64,000 nt of DNA from Coptis chinensis (GCA_015680905.1 CM027377.1:12610501-12674500), one strand, 5' to 3'; positions 35,497 to 48,254 are shown, numbered from the stretch's first letter. Notes: generated from the sequence alone by a model not told the origin. Made by a program: numbers and translations.

Positions 35497-35936
35497 GGGT
35501 GTGTTTGTTAAATTTTAACTCATAGAAAGGAAAGGAAATAAAATGGGTGGTCCACTATGGAATGGAATGGAAAGGAAATGGAATTTTAAATAATTTTAAA
35601 TGGTATGTATTTGGGAAAGTAAAACCGGGAAAGGGAAAATAAAAAACTGGGAAAAGGAATAATCATGTTTGTTTGCAAAAGCTATGGAAAGGAATAATTA
35701 TATTGTTGAGTGGAGTGTATTAGTAGTAAGTCCCTATCTATCTATTTCCTTTCCTTTCCTTTCCACAAAATTTTCAGGGATTAGCTAAAGACACAAAACC
35801 TTTTCCATTTGTTTCCATATGGAAAAGCTCATTTCCTTTCCATGGGTAAACAAACGCCTTAAAAACTATGGAAAAGGTGGACCACTCTTATTTTCCTTTC
35901 CTTTCCATAGTGTTTCCATCATAACAAACACACACA
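35497..35936. mobile_element. Foldback MITE, possibly hAT-like
   Basis: Long imperfect inverted repeat: the left arm (gggtgtgtttgtta, then aaaggaaaggaaataaaatg and gtggtccac) is mirrored by the right arm (gtggaccac, cttattttcctttcctttcc, aacaaacacacac). It has no coding capacity. The exact ends and target duplication could not be fixed. Confidence 0.65.
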
Positions 35937-36203
35937 AAGCTCTCAAGAAGGTAAACAAGTAATCATATTCTGAAATACGCCATAGTTATTTAACTTTTTT
36001 GTGCATTATATTACCAATAATTACCCTGGTATTAGGAGATGAAGGATGATAAAATCCAACAAACAGGCTTCCAGATGTTACAAACCCTGGTTCCTTTACA
36101 CCTTATTCATCTCAGATACAGTATTACAAATTATAACACATCGACACATATAAAGTCAAAGGAGATTTCATGAGTCCAGGCCATGCATTATTTAGAATTT
36201 CCT

Positions 36204-36932
36204 TCACAGTTTCTCCTTTTTCATTGCTTCAGCGGCACCTGAAGAAAGAAGCGTAGGAAAGGCAAATGTTGGAGCTTTACCATCATTTGAAAGTCCTGAG
36301 ACAAGTGTTGTAGCTCCAGCCCCACCTGGAAGTAGTGGACAAATAGCTAAAACAGGTGGGGGAGATGCTCCGCAACTTGAAAGTGGATCCATTGACGAAA
36401 CTAGTGTTGTGGCAGTTGAATAAGTAGTCTTCGCGTTATTTGCATTGGCATCAGCACTGATCATGGTAGTGGAGGATTGAGAAGAAAAAAACTGTTTAAG
36501 ATTAGTACTCTTAATTTTTTTAATTTCTGCCGGCGTACTCTTCTGCGTCTCCTTAGTTTGCGAAGTGTTCTGCTGTGGAGTTTTGTTCTCAGCAGGCTTC
36601 TTCTGCTGCTGCTGCTCCTTAGTTTGTGAAGTGTTCTGCTGTGGAGTTTTGTTCTCAGCAGGCTTCTTCTGCTGCTGCTGCTCAGTTTGTGAAGTGTTCT
36701 GCTTTTGAGAATTACTCCCAGGCTTCCCTTGCATCTGGCCAGTCTGGGAATTGCTCCCAGACTTCCCTTGCTTCTGGCCAGTCAGAGAGTCGTTCTGCTG
36801 TTGGTTACATTTGGAGCTTGGACCAAGCAGACTGGAAGTTATATTATTGATAATGCTTTTCTCTATCTTCTCTGCTACTTTGCCAACTGCCTCTTTAGCT
36901 GCCTCGGCTACCATCCCCTTGGTTGAATCCAT
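36204..36932 (-). CDS. Uncharacterised low-complexity Q/K/T/N-rich repeat protein
   Basis: 242 codons. I prefer the ATG at 36932 (MDSTKGMVAEAAKEAVGKVA) over one 24 bases upstream because the decayed paralogue aligns from there and the upstream residues are hydrophobic and unrelated. Residues 1-35 form an amphipathic K/A/V-rich segment. Residues about 40-75 contain two copies of TGQxQGKxGSNSQ. Residues about 75-120 contain two near-identical 22-residue units with QQQQKKPAENKTPQQNTSQT. The C-terminal half is Ser/Thr/Ala/Pro-rich with SSCGASPPPVLAICPLLPGG. There is no signal peptide or transmembrane segment. I know of no family with this layout and assign no function; it could be an intrinsically disordered protein. 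The reading frame is intact, with a TATA box upstream. Confidence 0.65.
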   Translation of the reverse strand: MDSTKGMVAEAAKEAVGKVAEKIEKSIINNITSSLLGPSSKCNQQQNDSLTGQKQGKSGSNSQTGQMQGKPGSNSQKQNTSQTEQQQQKKPAENKTPQQNTSQTKEQQQQKKPAENKTPQQNTSQTKETQKSTPAEIKKIKSTNLKQFFSSQSSTTMISADANANNAKTTYSTATTLVSSMDPLSSCGASPPPVLAICPLLPGGAGATTLVSGLSNDGKAPTFAFPTLLSSGAAEAMKKEKL

Positions 36933-37027
36933 GAATGCAAGGAAGAAAAGACTCAAAACTTTTAAGTGACTGAAAAAGATTCAATATCAAAGGTTTCCTT
37001 GGAGAATAGTTGAGAAGTTGAGTTCCC

Positions 37028-37034
37028 CTTTATA
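37028..37034 (-). promoter_or_regulatory. TATA box of the repeat-protein gene
   Basis: The minus strand reads TATAAAG about 96 bp upstream of the preferred start codon. The surrounding 37088-37155 is conserved at the decayed paralogue (14793-14865). Confidence 0.5.
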
Positions 37035-37831
37035 CAGACGCAAGTGATCCCAAGCAGTGTGATGGAAGCTTTTGAACTATTGACACGTTGTTCTGGTAAT
37101 GCCAATATTAGAGTGGAACAAGTACAAGCCTGTAAAGAAGAAATTAACTCACCCATTACTAACTTGAAATGGAAATTTGAAACATTTTGGTAATATAGCA
37201 TTGGGCCTCCCCTATTCGAGGTATGGTCTAAGTTAATTGATATTCGAAGTTTTAAAAAAAACATACTTTACTTGCAAAGCTAGAGTCCACAACATATCAG
37301 TTGAGAAATGAGAAGGCTTCACTAATCACTATACTGTATTACTGTCCATACTCCGTACTAGAAACTCAAAACAAATGCTTTTTTCCTTTTTCCATTTGTT
37401 TGTCCAAAAAAGAACCTTGTTTCTTCAAGATTTCTGTTGCATAGTCTCATGACAGCCTCTTTAGTTATTACCATTTTGATTGAAAAAAGAGTAGTCCTCA
37501 ACCTAGATAGTAGAGAGTATGTTTATCCAGATTCCGGAGCAGATGTGTTTTTCATTAATTTGCAACAACAGTTTTAATTCGTACAAAATTTGAAAGACGC
37601 ATAGCATACTTGACTCTAGGGCTGTCAATGGCCCAGGCTAGGCCCAAAGCCCGATTCAATCTGAACCGATAAGATAGGGAGAATTTAAATGTTGTCCGAT
37701 AAGACTATTGGGCCAGTTATGGAGATACCCCGTTCGACCCGATAATGGTCAGGCCCAAAAACTAAGGTTATTTTTTTAGTTTTTTAAATAAGTATTATTA
37801 AATTTGTAACTACTAGTATACATAAAATGTT

Positions 37832-37890
37832 AAGAGGCTTGATGGATTAGTGTTGTAGTGCCTCGTGTAAGGCTTGGGTTTGAGTCTTAC
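37832..37890 (+). repeat. tRNA-related, SINE-like segment
   Basis: tggattagtgttgtagtg resembles a degenerate Pol III A box and gggtttgagtct, about 30 bases later, a B box, as at the head of plant SINEs. It is short and diverged. Confidence 0.3.
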
Positions 37891-37932
37891 TACACTCTAT
37901 TTTAGTTTTTTATTAGAGAAATAATAAAAAAA

Positions 37933-38036
37933 TACACTTTTTCCATGTAACCTTATTGGACCTAGGCCAGGCCCGAATCCGATCATGTCCAACGAGACCT
38001 AGACCGAGACTTGGACCTTCTAAATTTAAATATAAC
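37933..38036. repeat. 104-bp direct repeat, left copy
   Basis: tacact..tttccatgtaacc through cctaggccaggcccgaatcc to aaatttaaatataa. It matches 49814-49917 with about seven differences. Confidence 0.85.
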
Positions 38037-38220
38037 TAGATTTTTAGACCAGTTCAATGAACAAGGACCATTTTTATATATATTTTTTTAATTTGGATAC
38101 ATGGGTTCCACCATGCACTCTTCTATCAGTTTGAGCACTGGAGCTAGAGTAACTTATACATAAGAGACGAAAATGAGCATTATACCAAATTAATCATAAA
38201 AAGAAAACTTTAAATTCATA

Positions 38221-38870
38221 TTATAAGAGCTGAAAATATTCTAATTGAGCTACTCTCTGAACAATCGATTGAGTCCCCTTTAGGGTTTGTAGTAGCTCAA
38301 TTAGAAAACTTATACTCTCGTTGGATTTTAACTCAACATTGGAATCAAGTAAAGCCTTCACACGACACAACTCCATAGAAAGCAATTCCACTTTCTCGGC
38401 ATTAATTTCTGCAATCTTGGTCTCATCATTGGCATGGCTCAATGCTTGATTATTTGCATCACTCATCATAGGCATCTCATGTTTCATTCGTTTGAGCTCT
38501 TTTATAGTGGACATAAGGGATATGACATCGGCAGCATATTGGAGTCGGACAGCAATGATCTCGTTCTACCATTCCTCTTCCCTCTTTTGTGTTGCATATA
38601 CTCCTGTGAGTAGCCCAGAACTTCTCAATCTCGATAATCTCCTCCACTCGTTTTTTAGAAACTAAAGCTTCCCAATCTTTTCCGTAGCCTCCTCAACCAA
38701 TTTCTCCGCGGCCTTCAACTCCTCAAGAGCTAAAACCTTCTCTTTCTCCATAGATGCTTAACTAACCTTTCGAGTTCTTAAGTTCCTCCTGAATCTGACT
38801 CAACTGTGCCTGCATATTTGATCCTTCCGACGCGCGAGGTTGTGTTTTCTACACAAAACATAAATGTACA
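38221..38870 (-). pseudogene. WEB-family (DUF827) coiled-coil protein fragment
   Basis: Minus-strand pieces resemble the coiled-coil region of WEB-family proteins of the At3g02930/At5g16730 type, which take part in chloroplast movement or have unknown roles. AQLSQIQEELKNSKG lies near 38.8 kb, ALEELKAAEKLVEEATEKIG and KKRVEEIIEIEKF near 38.7-38.6 kb, then YAADVISLMSTIKELKRMKH and an open part at 38514-38221 with NQALSHANDETKIAEINAEK and VELLSMELCRVKALLDS. At least three frame changes and stops separate them. Only the middle of the usual protein is present. Confidence 0.7.
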
Positions 38871-39336
38871 AAAGTATACCGAAAAATTAAACAATGTAAG
38901 ACTAATAAAGTATCCGGATTGTAATAATTACTTTTTCAACTTTACATTAGGTGTAAAAAGTAATTAATTATTTTCTATGATATGAATATACGGATTGGAA
39001 AAGCGGATCTTCATAAGTAATGTGTGCTATGATATTAGCATGCCCTCAAAGCTACAATATTATTCACTATTTGAGTCATTGGTATATGAATATAAACACC
39101 CACTTAAAAGCAGTTTGAGGGTTTATAAAAATAATATGTAATCATATTGAATGGATTTGAAATATGACGATGTCTCAGTTATGTTTTGTTTCGAAACCTT
39201 AGAACTAATGACTCATAACTTAAGCTACTAAATTCTTTGGATGAGGAAAAACTACTATGGACTAATAATCTACAAAGTAATGTGCCAATGCTAACTGCAT
39301 TTTATTCTATTTGTATATTTGGCGATAAAAGTTTAT

Positions 39337-39668
39337 ATGACTAAAATTAATTAATTGGTGAATATTATTTTACAAAAGATGAATAGGTAATAATTAAGAT
39401 TAAATTAATTTAATTAATTAGGTGAATGAATTATTATAAATACATCTTATTATAAATATAATTATTTAGCGAATTCATTTTAAGTCAAATGAGATCATTA
39501 ATTAATGAGATTCATAATTTAAGTTATTAGTAGTTGTATATGGGATGAACTTTCAATTTCTAATACAATTCAAGAAGGAACTCATTCTTGCTTTTTTAGC
39601 AATTTCTAATACCTTTTTTTTGAAAGTAGCCTTACTTTTACAATTGGTACTAAGTCGGATACAATGGG
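39337..39668. repeat. Diverged direct repeat, copy 1
   Basis: Shares atgactaaaattaattaatt, acttt caatttctaata, gaaggaactcattcttg and tgaaagtagccttac blocks, in order, with 40552-40883 about 1.2 kb away. Confidence 0.75.
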
Positions 39669-40551
39669 TGCAAAGTAGGGGGATTTGGCCCTAACGACCC
39701 TAACCCGCCCTCTTATAGCGAATCCGAATTTAAGCCCTATAAAGCCCTCACAACTAAAGCCCTCACAAAGTTTAGGGATTGGGGCCGGGTTTTGGGCCTA
39801 ATGCCTTCTTGGAGTGGAATGGCTAAGATTCTAAAACATAGGTCTCGACCCTAACCAAGCCCTAACTTTGTTGTTTGGACTTTCACTATAAATACACATA
39901 CCATTTTGTCCAACTCTTTGTTAAATATTTTCAATTAAAATTTTGTCCTTTGTAATTTATCACTTACACCCAAGTGGTACTTCCAATAACTTGTTTTATA
40001 TAACAAAACTTGTCAACTTAGTAGCCATGAAGAACAAATAATGTTTTTCTAATAAAAATAAGTTCGATTTGTAATAATTACTTTCATTTTTATTACATTA
40101 AAACTTTATTCCTTTGATTTCCATAAAATTTATATTTTTATAAATTATCCAAGCCATTCACATCCAAGATCTAAAACTAAAGGTTTCCTTCCACACCATT
40201 AAAGCAAAAATTATCCAGAGCGAGCTTTGTAAGTACATAGAAACCAAAAAAACACCCTTTGTCTAAAAATGACATTTGTAATCTCAAACCTTTCTCCATC
40301 ACTTGTTCAAAAGCTAATATTTTCATTTCCATATACAAAGCTTGAATCACTTTTAAATTAGAAGAAAGATAATATTATATTTGTTTGAATCTATTAGAAA
40401 TAATTTATGATATTATGTTTAGTTTAAAAACTTCCATGATGACCCTTAACCAAAACTATTATGTTTCTTCTTTATATCTATTACTTCTTCCTAATAAAAT
40501 GATAATATAATTATTTGTGCTAACCGTTTCAATGTATATCTAAAAAGTTAA

Positions 40552-40883
40552 ATGACTAAAATTAATTAATTAATTGAATGTTAGTATCATTAGAGAGGTA
40601 ATGTGCAATTAAATTTTATAATTGTTTAAGATTATTACCAAGAATCATTAAATACATCTCATTATAAATGTACTATTATTTAGCTTTAATTCATTGTGTG
40701 GAATTTGAATGAGATTATTAATTTTTATAATATAAATGAGTTTTAAAAAATGTAGTAAAAAGTTGTATATAGGTTCGAACTTTCAATTTCTAATAAAGCC
40801 CAAAGAAGGAACTCATTCTTGTTTAGACTTTTGAAAGTAGCCTTACCATTATCAATTGGTACTAAATGTTTAGGATACAATGG
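40552..40883. repeat. Diverged direct repeat, copy 2
   Basis: Partner of 39337-39668 with the same block order and many point differences and indels, so an old duplication. Confidence 0.75.
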
Positions 40884-42162
40884 CCCATTGCCCACCCCTA
40901 AGGACTTAATCGCATTTAACTTGATAAAATCAACAACACATAATCAAAGACTTTTACTACACAGTTTACATAATCAAAGACTTCTACCACACAATAACAT
41001 AGTAAACGCAAAGTCATTATACTATGTGAATAACTTAACACCACTGACAATAGCATTGTAACAATCAACAATCTCAACATGACATATTTTAAAATCAAAA
41101 TAACTAAAGAGTAGAAAACTCCAATTACAAAATTTTATTTACTCGCTTAATTAGTTATCGTAAAAATAATATGACAATTGACAACCTCCCAACTTTAACT
41201 TAAGAACGGAACATAGCAGATTCCAGTTAACATAGCAAAATATTGGAGGCAACTTAATGGCCAAGACCATTGGAAGGGTCTATTAAACCCTCTTACAAAT
41301 GATATGCGGGCATACCTCCTTCACTATGCCGCCTACTCTCTTTATGGTTGGTTTACAAACCCATAATTGTAAGAAGTACAAAGTAACTAAACACTTGTAC
41401 GCAACTGCATAGCAATTAAAATTGCTATTTAATCTCGATCCCAAAAGTTGAAAAGTTACCTATACATTAACTTAGTATAATGAGTTATACTACCCATGTA
41501 ATGTTTATTTGATAAACAATAAAACAATCAGCTGCTTTGGGCTAGCTTATTATATGGTTAATACTGCCTAGCTATAAGTTAATTATAGTATTATTGGCTG
41601 GTTAATTTAATATGTGAAATAACTACACCTGTTGAAGAGGCTTGGAGCAGTCGAGAAGAAGGATATAGAAGCAAAACACTAAAGAGGAAGGAGAAAGCCT
41701 ACGTGCGTCTTCTGTTAATATGTTTGAAACGATCAAACGAAGGGATTTTTCTGAGTACATTTCCTAAATATTGTTTTTAAAAGATTGTTTCCTATTTGAG
41801 TATAACGATTGTTCCTAAGAGTTAAGAGTAATTCGATCAAATCTTAATTGTATTATTAATCGTGCACATAGCCAAAGTTGCAGTAGAAGAAAATATAGGT
41901 AGAGAGGAACACCTTGTTAGCTGCATTCAATGACTTATATCATAAATACCTTAGAGAGTTTTTTCCATTATACATTCATTAGAGGGGCAAAGTTCAAAAT
42001 AGCATCATCAACCACACTCAAAAACATTGCTAGCAAGTCTAGCTACTGCTTGATTCGTTACCCACTAACCCATGATGAATCATGTAACTGCTAGCTTCCT
42101 ACTTATATGTTTTACCATATTAAGACAATACCAAGGTGCATGTCATCTGCCATCAACTATGT

Positions 42163-42236
42163 CACGCCCCAAATTTCATGATGATTGATTACCAAAGACA
42201 CATGACATCTACAATCATTATGAAACTTGGGACGTG
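42163..42236. repeat. 25-bp inverted repeat with 24-base loop
   Basis: Left arm CACGCCCCAAATTTCATGAT (then gattg) and right arm CAATCATTATGAAACTTGGG (then acgtg) pair over 25 bases with three mismatches. It could form a strong hairpin. No element boundary is evident. Confidence 0.75.
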
Positions 42237-44252
42237 ATCGGACTAACTAAACAAAACCCAAACTAAACAAAGACAGAATAATCTTACAAAAATTTTGGCA
42301 GAGTCTCCTCTATATTTTCAATATTTCATAAACTTAAATCCTGTCATAACCTAAAAATCATAACAATATAAATATCTCATTGTTTAACCCAATTACTTAA
42401 CCGTCTCGACGAATGCCAGAACATTCTTACGCCTCGAGACAATTTAGTTCCTTCCCTTAGAAGGCATTAGTTTCTTTAGTGCGACTAAAATGTACAAAAA
42501 ACATTGTATAATTTACATCATGACTATTAGTTCATTTATACATTGTGAGGCGTCCTTTTATCAAAGTTATTCAACAAATAAAATAGATTTATCTTGTCCA
42601 AAAATCTTTATATGGTAATCCACCCCCTATAAAAATGTTAGTATACATACCATCCTGCAAAGCATATTTATATTGAGTCTAAACTAACCTCCACATTAGT
42701 GCATATCACCTTCAAACAACCATTAGTGCCTGCTTCCCTTGCTTATAGTTCTCCTACTGAAAGCATGAATTTCATGAATCCTTGTCAATCTGAAGAAGCC
42801 TATATACTTAAGGTCATAGGATCAAAATCACAGCCATCTATATGTATGCAATTTCAAATTGGAACCAAAATAAATGTAAATGATCGAAATAGCAGATGAA
42901 AATGGTGAAGGAAAATTATCACAGGAAAATATTTAGAAAGGTAACTTTCAAGTGAAGAGCAAAGTACTTAAACATTTAAGTTAAAGAAATTAAAGTTAGT
43001 GTGAAGAATTCAACCCGAATGACAATTAAACAGAACTCAAAGTCTATAAAAGTTCTGAGTATCCAAAATCCTTAACTTAACCAGATATCAAAAGCTTTGT
43101 AGACTTTTGGTATGCATTGGGGGTTACACTAAAATTACGAAAATTAGGTGTTTCTACAACGAATTAATCATATTGTACATGTGATTTGCATAGAATATGT
43201 ACTTAATGAAACATCAAATAACTACACAAATTAGTATTTAACTCAAACAACATGCAATGAAGCATTGCTTTCTCAACGGTGGGAGCATACCTACTAGTGC
43301 AGTATGTCGGTGATTCTAGGCCCTTTTGAACACCTTCACACAATGAACTGTTTGTTTTCCAGAAAAAAAAAGAGGTGAGAACACGAATTATATTTGTAAT
43401 AAAGCATTTGACATTTTATACTTGAACCTTTTCACTTTCTTCAAGAATTCTTGCAACAAAAGATTTGTAATTATGAGTTTGATGAAGAATAACTCAATCA
43501 GTATACATTTGATTGTGTTTGGACTTTCAGGTGAAAACAAAACACATAAGAGGAGATTACTTACTTGTGAGTACATACCTTCCAGCGATGGATTGAGATG
43601 AATTGCAAAAAATATGTGACTAAATTTTGTCTTCTATGGGAGAGAGAAGAAATTGATACTTGCTCTTTAACTACGGGAGAGATAAGTTTCAACGCTAAAC
43701 CTTTGCATTGTAAATATAGTAAACTACAAACCAAGAATTCAAATATCTCAAGGCTTGTAAATATCGTTGAAACAGTTGCTACTTTGACGACATATTTACA
43801 CTTTGTGGAACTAATAAACTACAAAAGCAATAGGGGGAAAGAGACTTATTTTTTTACTTTATAATACATCAGTTTTTCATTCACGCTCTTTTAGTTGATA
43901 TGTGAGTATTTTTTTTGTCGATAAACACAACTTAGATTGAAGGCCCTTAGATTGGTTGCTCGTGCTTGTGCTTCAGTTGAAGGACCCAACTTAGAGGGCT
44001 TCCCTTTCCTAGTCGCGGCCTCTATCTTCCTCTTCTCCATACTATCTTGACCTTTTGACTTCTTATCATTGACTAACTCCTTTTACCCTTCCTTAACATC
44101 CTTGATGATGATTCAAGTATTTCAAATGTTTCAAAATATGGGGTAACATGAGAAAATAAAAATCATTATGAACTAAAAATAATAATAGTGTACTACTCAT
44201 TAACCGATTAATCACCAGACTATCTAAATCGTGCTTTATGGAAATCAAATAC

Positions 44253-44330
44253 CTGAGAACCGCGCACATAGTCTATGTTTGCCTGTAGACCTGCTTGATC
44301 ATATGAAGGCTTACCAACACACCAAGTTTT
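44253..44330 (-). pseudogene. X8-domain (CBM43) exon fragment
   Basis: A 78-nt minus-strand exon with a ttgcag acceptor at 44331 and a gtattt donor at 44252. It encodes KTWCVGKPSYDQAGLQANID and YVRGSQ, the first third of an X8 domain. X8 domains bind callose and occur in plasmodesmal callose-binding proteins and at the C-terminus of GH17 glucanases. The Cys usual near the YxCG position is Arg here. No signal-peptide exon or later X8 exon (with the NHASFAMN-type motif) was found nearby, so it is a fragment. Confidence 0.6.
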
Positions 44331-45601
44331 CTGCAAAGCCAAAAAATTAGATTATGTTTTCTACTTTTATTATTGTTGATGCTAATATGATTTTGAGAAG
44401 GAAAAGGGCGTAGAGTTATTGTAATAAGATGGAGTGATCGTTAGGGAAGGCAAGAGAACAACGAAAGGTTTTTACTTTTGTTTATTAATTTGAGGAGGGC
44501 ATGTTAATTAAATAATAAAAGAATGAGAAACTAACAAATCTTGGGAGGTGTTTAGAATTTTAATAAGTGCCTATCGTTTCCAAGAACGTATAATTAGTAG
44601 TAGTAGGATTTAATGGTCTTCTTTATTATTTGTAGCCAAAAGTTCTGATATGGTCAAGTTATTTAATTAGTAGATGGTGAAGAAAATCCTTCCTAGCATG
44701 GTGCACCATTTAAAGGAGTAATCCAGCTTGCATCTTGGTAGGCTAATAGAGTGGGACCTAATTTTATGAGCAATAGTTGGCCATGGGGCACACTTGATAT
44801 TTGGCCAAAGACATTTGGGAGAAGATATGGAGTTATGTATACCTATCTAAATGGGATCCATTTCGTATTTTAATTCCCATCCAATTCCAATTTAATGTTA
44901 AGCTCAACTCAAAATGCATCAAGTTTTACCTGCTGTAGATCCCCGTGTTTAAGCACATAGCACCAATGGGTATAGAGTTAATCCATGCCCACTGTCAACC
45001 CACTACAAAAGTTATATGTGCCTACTTAAAAATGGCAGTGTACAAAGTTCTTTGAGAAGTAGAGGAAAATAGAATGAACCTTACCTAACAGTTATTATAC
45101 CCTTAAAAATATGGTAGAGGACCTTAACAACAACGGAATAGCTATAAACCACATGAAGTGCCCACTGCTAGACCCCATAGCTTACAACTTTATGCACTTC
45201 TTTTGGACATGTTATTCCTTACTTTTTACTAAGGTAATATAAAAAAGTCGTTGAATTATACCTAATGGAGGTTGATTAAACGCTTGATCTGTGCTTCTAA
45301 CAGGATACTTTCTTATACTGTAGTATGGACCCAATATTAGCCTCTTTTATCGTTTCTCTGATGATTCTAGAAAAAATACCAGTTGGAGCAGCTAGACAGA
45401 AAAATTACAACTTTCTTACCCATGAGACACCTCTTTTTACCCGAGTTTCATAAAGATCTGAGCCCTAACATGATACTTTCTTATATCGTTAATGTGGTTA
45501 AGCTATAACTGGACCATGTATGTCTTACCATCTACTTTATCATAAGCGGCACAAAAGCTACCTCAAGCTACAATTGGAAGTATTTTAGAGTCACAGTTTA
45601 C
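44331..45601. other. Gene-free AT-rich stretch
   Basis: No coding similarity on either strand. Confidence 0.4.
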
Positions 45602-45709
45602 CTACATGTAAGTGTCATAATTTGAAAATAGATTGATTGCAGAATCATGGAGACTAACTGATTCAAGTTGTTTTCCAGAATTTAGTCCGTTGAGCAAGCG
45701 CCTCACTTC
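45602..45709 (-). pseudogene. Exon-like segment, unidentified
   Basis: After a tttatcag acceptor the minus strand is open for 35 codons: EVRRLLNGLNSGKQLESVSL then HDSAINLFSNYDTYM and TAG. The composition is protein-like but I do not recognise it. It could be a captured exon or chance. Confidence 0.3.
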
Positions 45710-46744
45710 CTGATAAATGATATTGGCTAAAGATTAGGTGTGTATATCAATTAGTAAAAAAAAAATAAGAAAGGCCAATTGAATAGGCTAATTAAGAAGA
45801 CAATGCGTGGAATATATATAATTTGGACAGAGAAAAATTAAAGTTAGAAAACCACCATCCCAGAATTCTATACGCAAAAAAACCACTTTGTTACATAATA
45901 TTATAATATTATTTGGAGGCCAAAAACCAATTTTGGAGGTTTATAGAAATTGCTTAAAAATTCATTTGCACATACAAAAGGGATTAAAAAAATTACTTAT
46001 TAATTAAGCCTGTGATGAGATGGAAAAAAGAAAATCTATCAGAAGCTTAAGATAATGAGTTAGAAGAACAATAGTACAGGACATAATGAGTTTGACTCGT
46101 CCACTTATCCCAATAGAGAGACGTTGGAAAGACATGCATGGCTGATATTTTTATATAATTACCAGAGAAGTGAAAGGAAGTGGAAGTTGAGAACAAATTA
46201 AAGTACAAATATCAACATAGATTTGAATTATATATCTTGATCCTTTGTGTAGGTTATTTTGTGACCAAGAACCCTGGAATATATCGAAAACATCCTAGCT
46301 ATATATAAATCAAATTTCCTCATACAAAGAATAGATATAGGGAAGAGAGAAAGATATTGTAACTTACATATCAGTGCTATGAGCTTTGAGAGAGGCGTAG
46401 TGGTCTAGTTAACAGTAGAGAAGAGTATTTCTATCTCGAACCACTCTAACACCCTATTTAACAATGTGGAAATCCCACAACAAAATCACATGCAAAAAGA
46501 TCTTTAAAAACATGTTTTCAATCCCGGTAATTATATCGAACTATTGCTACTTAGTAAGAAATAGTAGAAACCACATAATCACATATGCTACAAAAGATTC
46601 ATTCTGGCTCCATAAGTTGTGAGTCTGTGTGTGGACTTATTTATACATACCATGGTTTAAAATCGCCATACCAACCGATATCTCTCATCCAAACACGAAT
46701 TCGTACTATTGACTTTATATTGGAAAAATACATTCATAAGCAAA

Positions 46745-46746
<2 letters not shown>

Positions 46747-46783
<37 letters not shown>
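46747..46783. repeat. (AT)n microsatellite
   Basis: About 18 AT units in a row. Confidence 0.9.
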
Positions 46784-46786
<3 letters not shown>

Positions 46787-47722
46787 AATTAAAAGAATAT
46801 GGACCTTAATGCAAGCATCGTTGCTGCATCTCTACCTTTTATGAAGGAAAAAACCCAAAGACCAATTATCCATTCTAATACTGTCATTGGTAAAGGACAT
46901 GAGATTGTAGAAGATGAAAATGATGTTGGGATAACAAAGTAGGATATGAGCTCTCATAGAGTAGTAAGGAAATGCAAATACTATTTATTCAATAAAGTAT
47001 CCAAAAAAATATATTTAACATAGTGTAGCATGCTAGAGAGGTTTCGTTTAATTTCAACGGAAAGTCATATCTTTGGAAAAAGAAAGGAACAATGTAACAC
47101 AAAACATGGAACCTGACATTCAATTATAAAGGGACCAATAGACATAAATCTTAAGCATGAACGAAATAACATAAGAGAATAGAATCATATTATGAAGATC
47201 AGTATATGTATCACAAAACAAAAGGTACGTAAGTATTAACAATATCTAATTAGTTGTCTACTTAACTTTTCTTCACATGTACAGGCTAGAGCAGGAAACT
47301 TTACGATCCTTGAGCAATATAATAATAACTCATAGTAATACCATGTTTAAGGATGGAGATTTGTGGGTTTTGAAGGAGGGCCGGGGAGCAAGGTCGCAAT
47401 AGATACTCTATTAAACAAATTAACTATGAAAAAGATTTTGTAGGGGTTAATATTAGTTTCTCCATTCAAGAGATCTATTATTATTAGTATTTACTTTTCT
47501 ATTGCTTCCAACTAAGTGCAAAAAATCATCATAACTTCACACCATAAGGTACTCCTAGTAAGTCTTACTGAATAGAAGACATACATTCTTACTCATTTGC
47601 AAGTAATTGTTTGCAAACTTAAGTTTGGACGGTCGAGGATATCATGGTTAAATTGTTCTTAAAAGTGCGAGCTATATGATTTGATAAACAAACAGACTAA
47701 ATTAGGGTAGTAGAATTCATAC
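46784..47722. other. Gene-free AT-rich stretch
   Basis: Nothing recognisable on either strand. Confidence 0.4.
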
Positions 47723-47770
47723 CCCGATATTGTTGTGCTCCCATAGCTTATGAACACCATAATCCACTAC
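47723..47770 (-). pseudogene. Small exon-like segment, unidentified
   Basis: 16 codons (VVDYGVHKLWEHNNIG) between a tttgtgcag acceptor and a gtatga donor on the minus strand. Short, so weak, but flanked by good splice signals like the other fragments here. Confidence 0.25.
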
Positions 47771-48254
47771 CTGCACAAACCAACCAATGAACAAAATAAA
47801 CAAATTATTTAATTAATTAATCACTTCTAGTTCACACCATTATTTACCAGACTCCAAATTATGTCACTGATTTTTTTAAAAACAATATGGATAAGTACGT
47901 CATATTTTCAATGTCAATCTCTGGAAATTTGCATGTTGTGTGAAACATTTACAATAATCCCACTAACTTCATTATTGAAAAAAAAAATAATCCCACTAAC
48001 TATCTCATTTTCTAGAACTAAGTCACTAACATAGACCCACTGTTCATGCATTAATATGGATTTTGGGGTCATGATTAAACTCTTAAAAGGGAGTATGATT
48101 CTTACGTCTTAACATTTTCTCTAAAGCAAGATAGGGACAAATATCAATATCTGATCTGAATGAGACATAATTTGCCTTAGTATCATTAAGTCTGATTTTG
48201 TCAAGCTCCCATACAGCATGCACAAATTCAACCGCCAGTATTAGAGATGTGGAT

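Larger units (their letters stand above)
38871..44252. other. Long AT-rich stretch without recognisable genes
   Basis: No reading frame of convincing composition on either strand. It holds a diverged direct repeat (39337-39668 and 40552-40883), a short tandem of cataatcaaagacttctacc-like units near 40935-40995, and a hairpin at 42163-42236. At 43930-44090 the minus strand has a short basic open stretch (SMEKRKIEAATRKGKPSKLG) that I cannot place. Confidence 0.5.

Noticed and set aside
36626-36969. Plus-strand frames over the repeat-protein gene
   Set aside because: Mirror images of the low-complexity coding sequence; the minus frame is longer and has a paralogue and a TATA box.
46585-46809. 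Open frame ending in Ile-Tyr repeats
   Set aside because: Translation of the (AT)n microsatellite.
45720-47400. tRNA- or SINE-like sequence near 46393 (gtagtggtctagttaac)
   Set aside because: Only an A-box-like block. No B box at the right distance and no cloverleaf.
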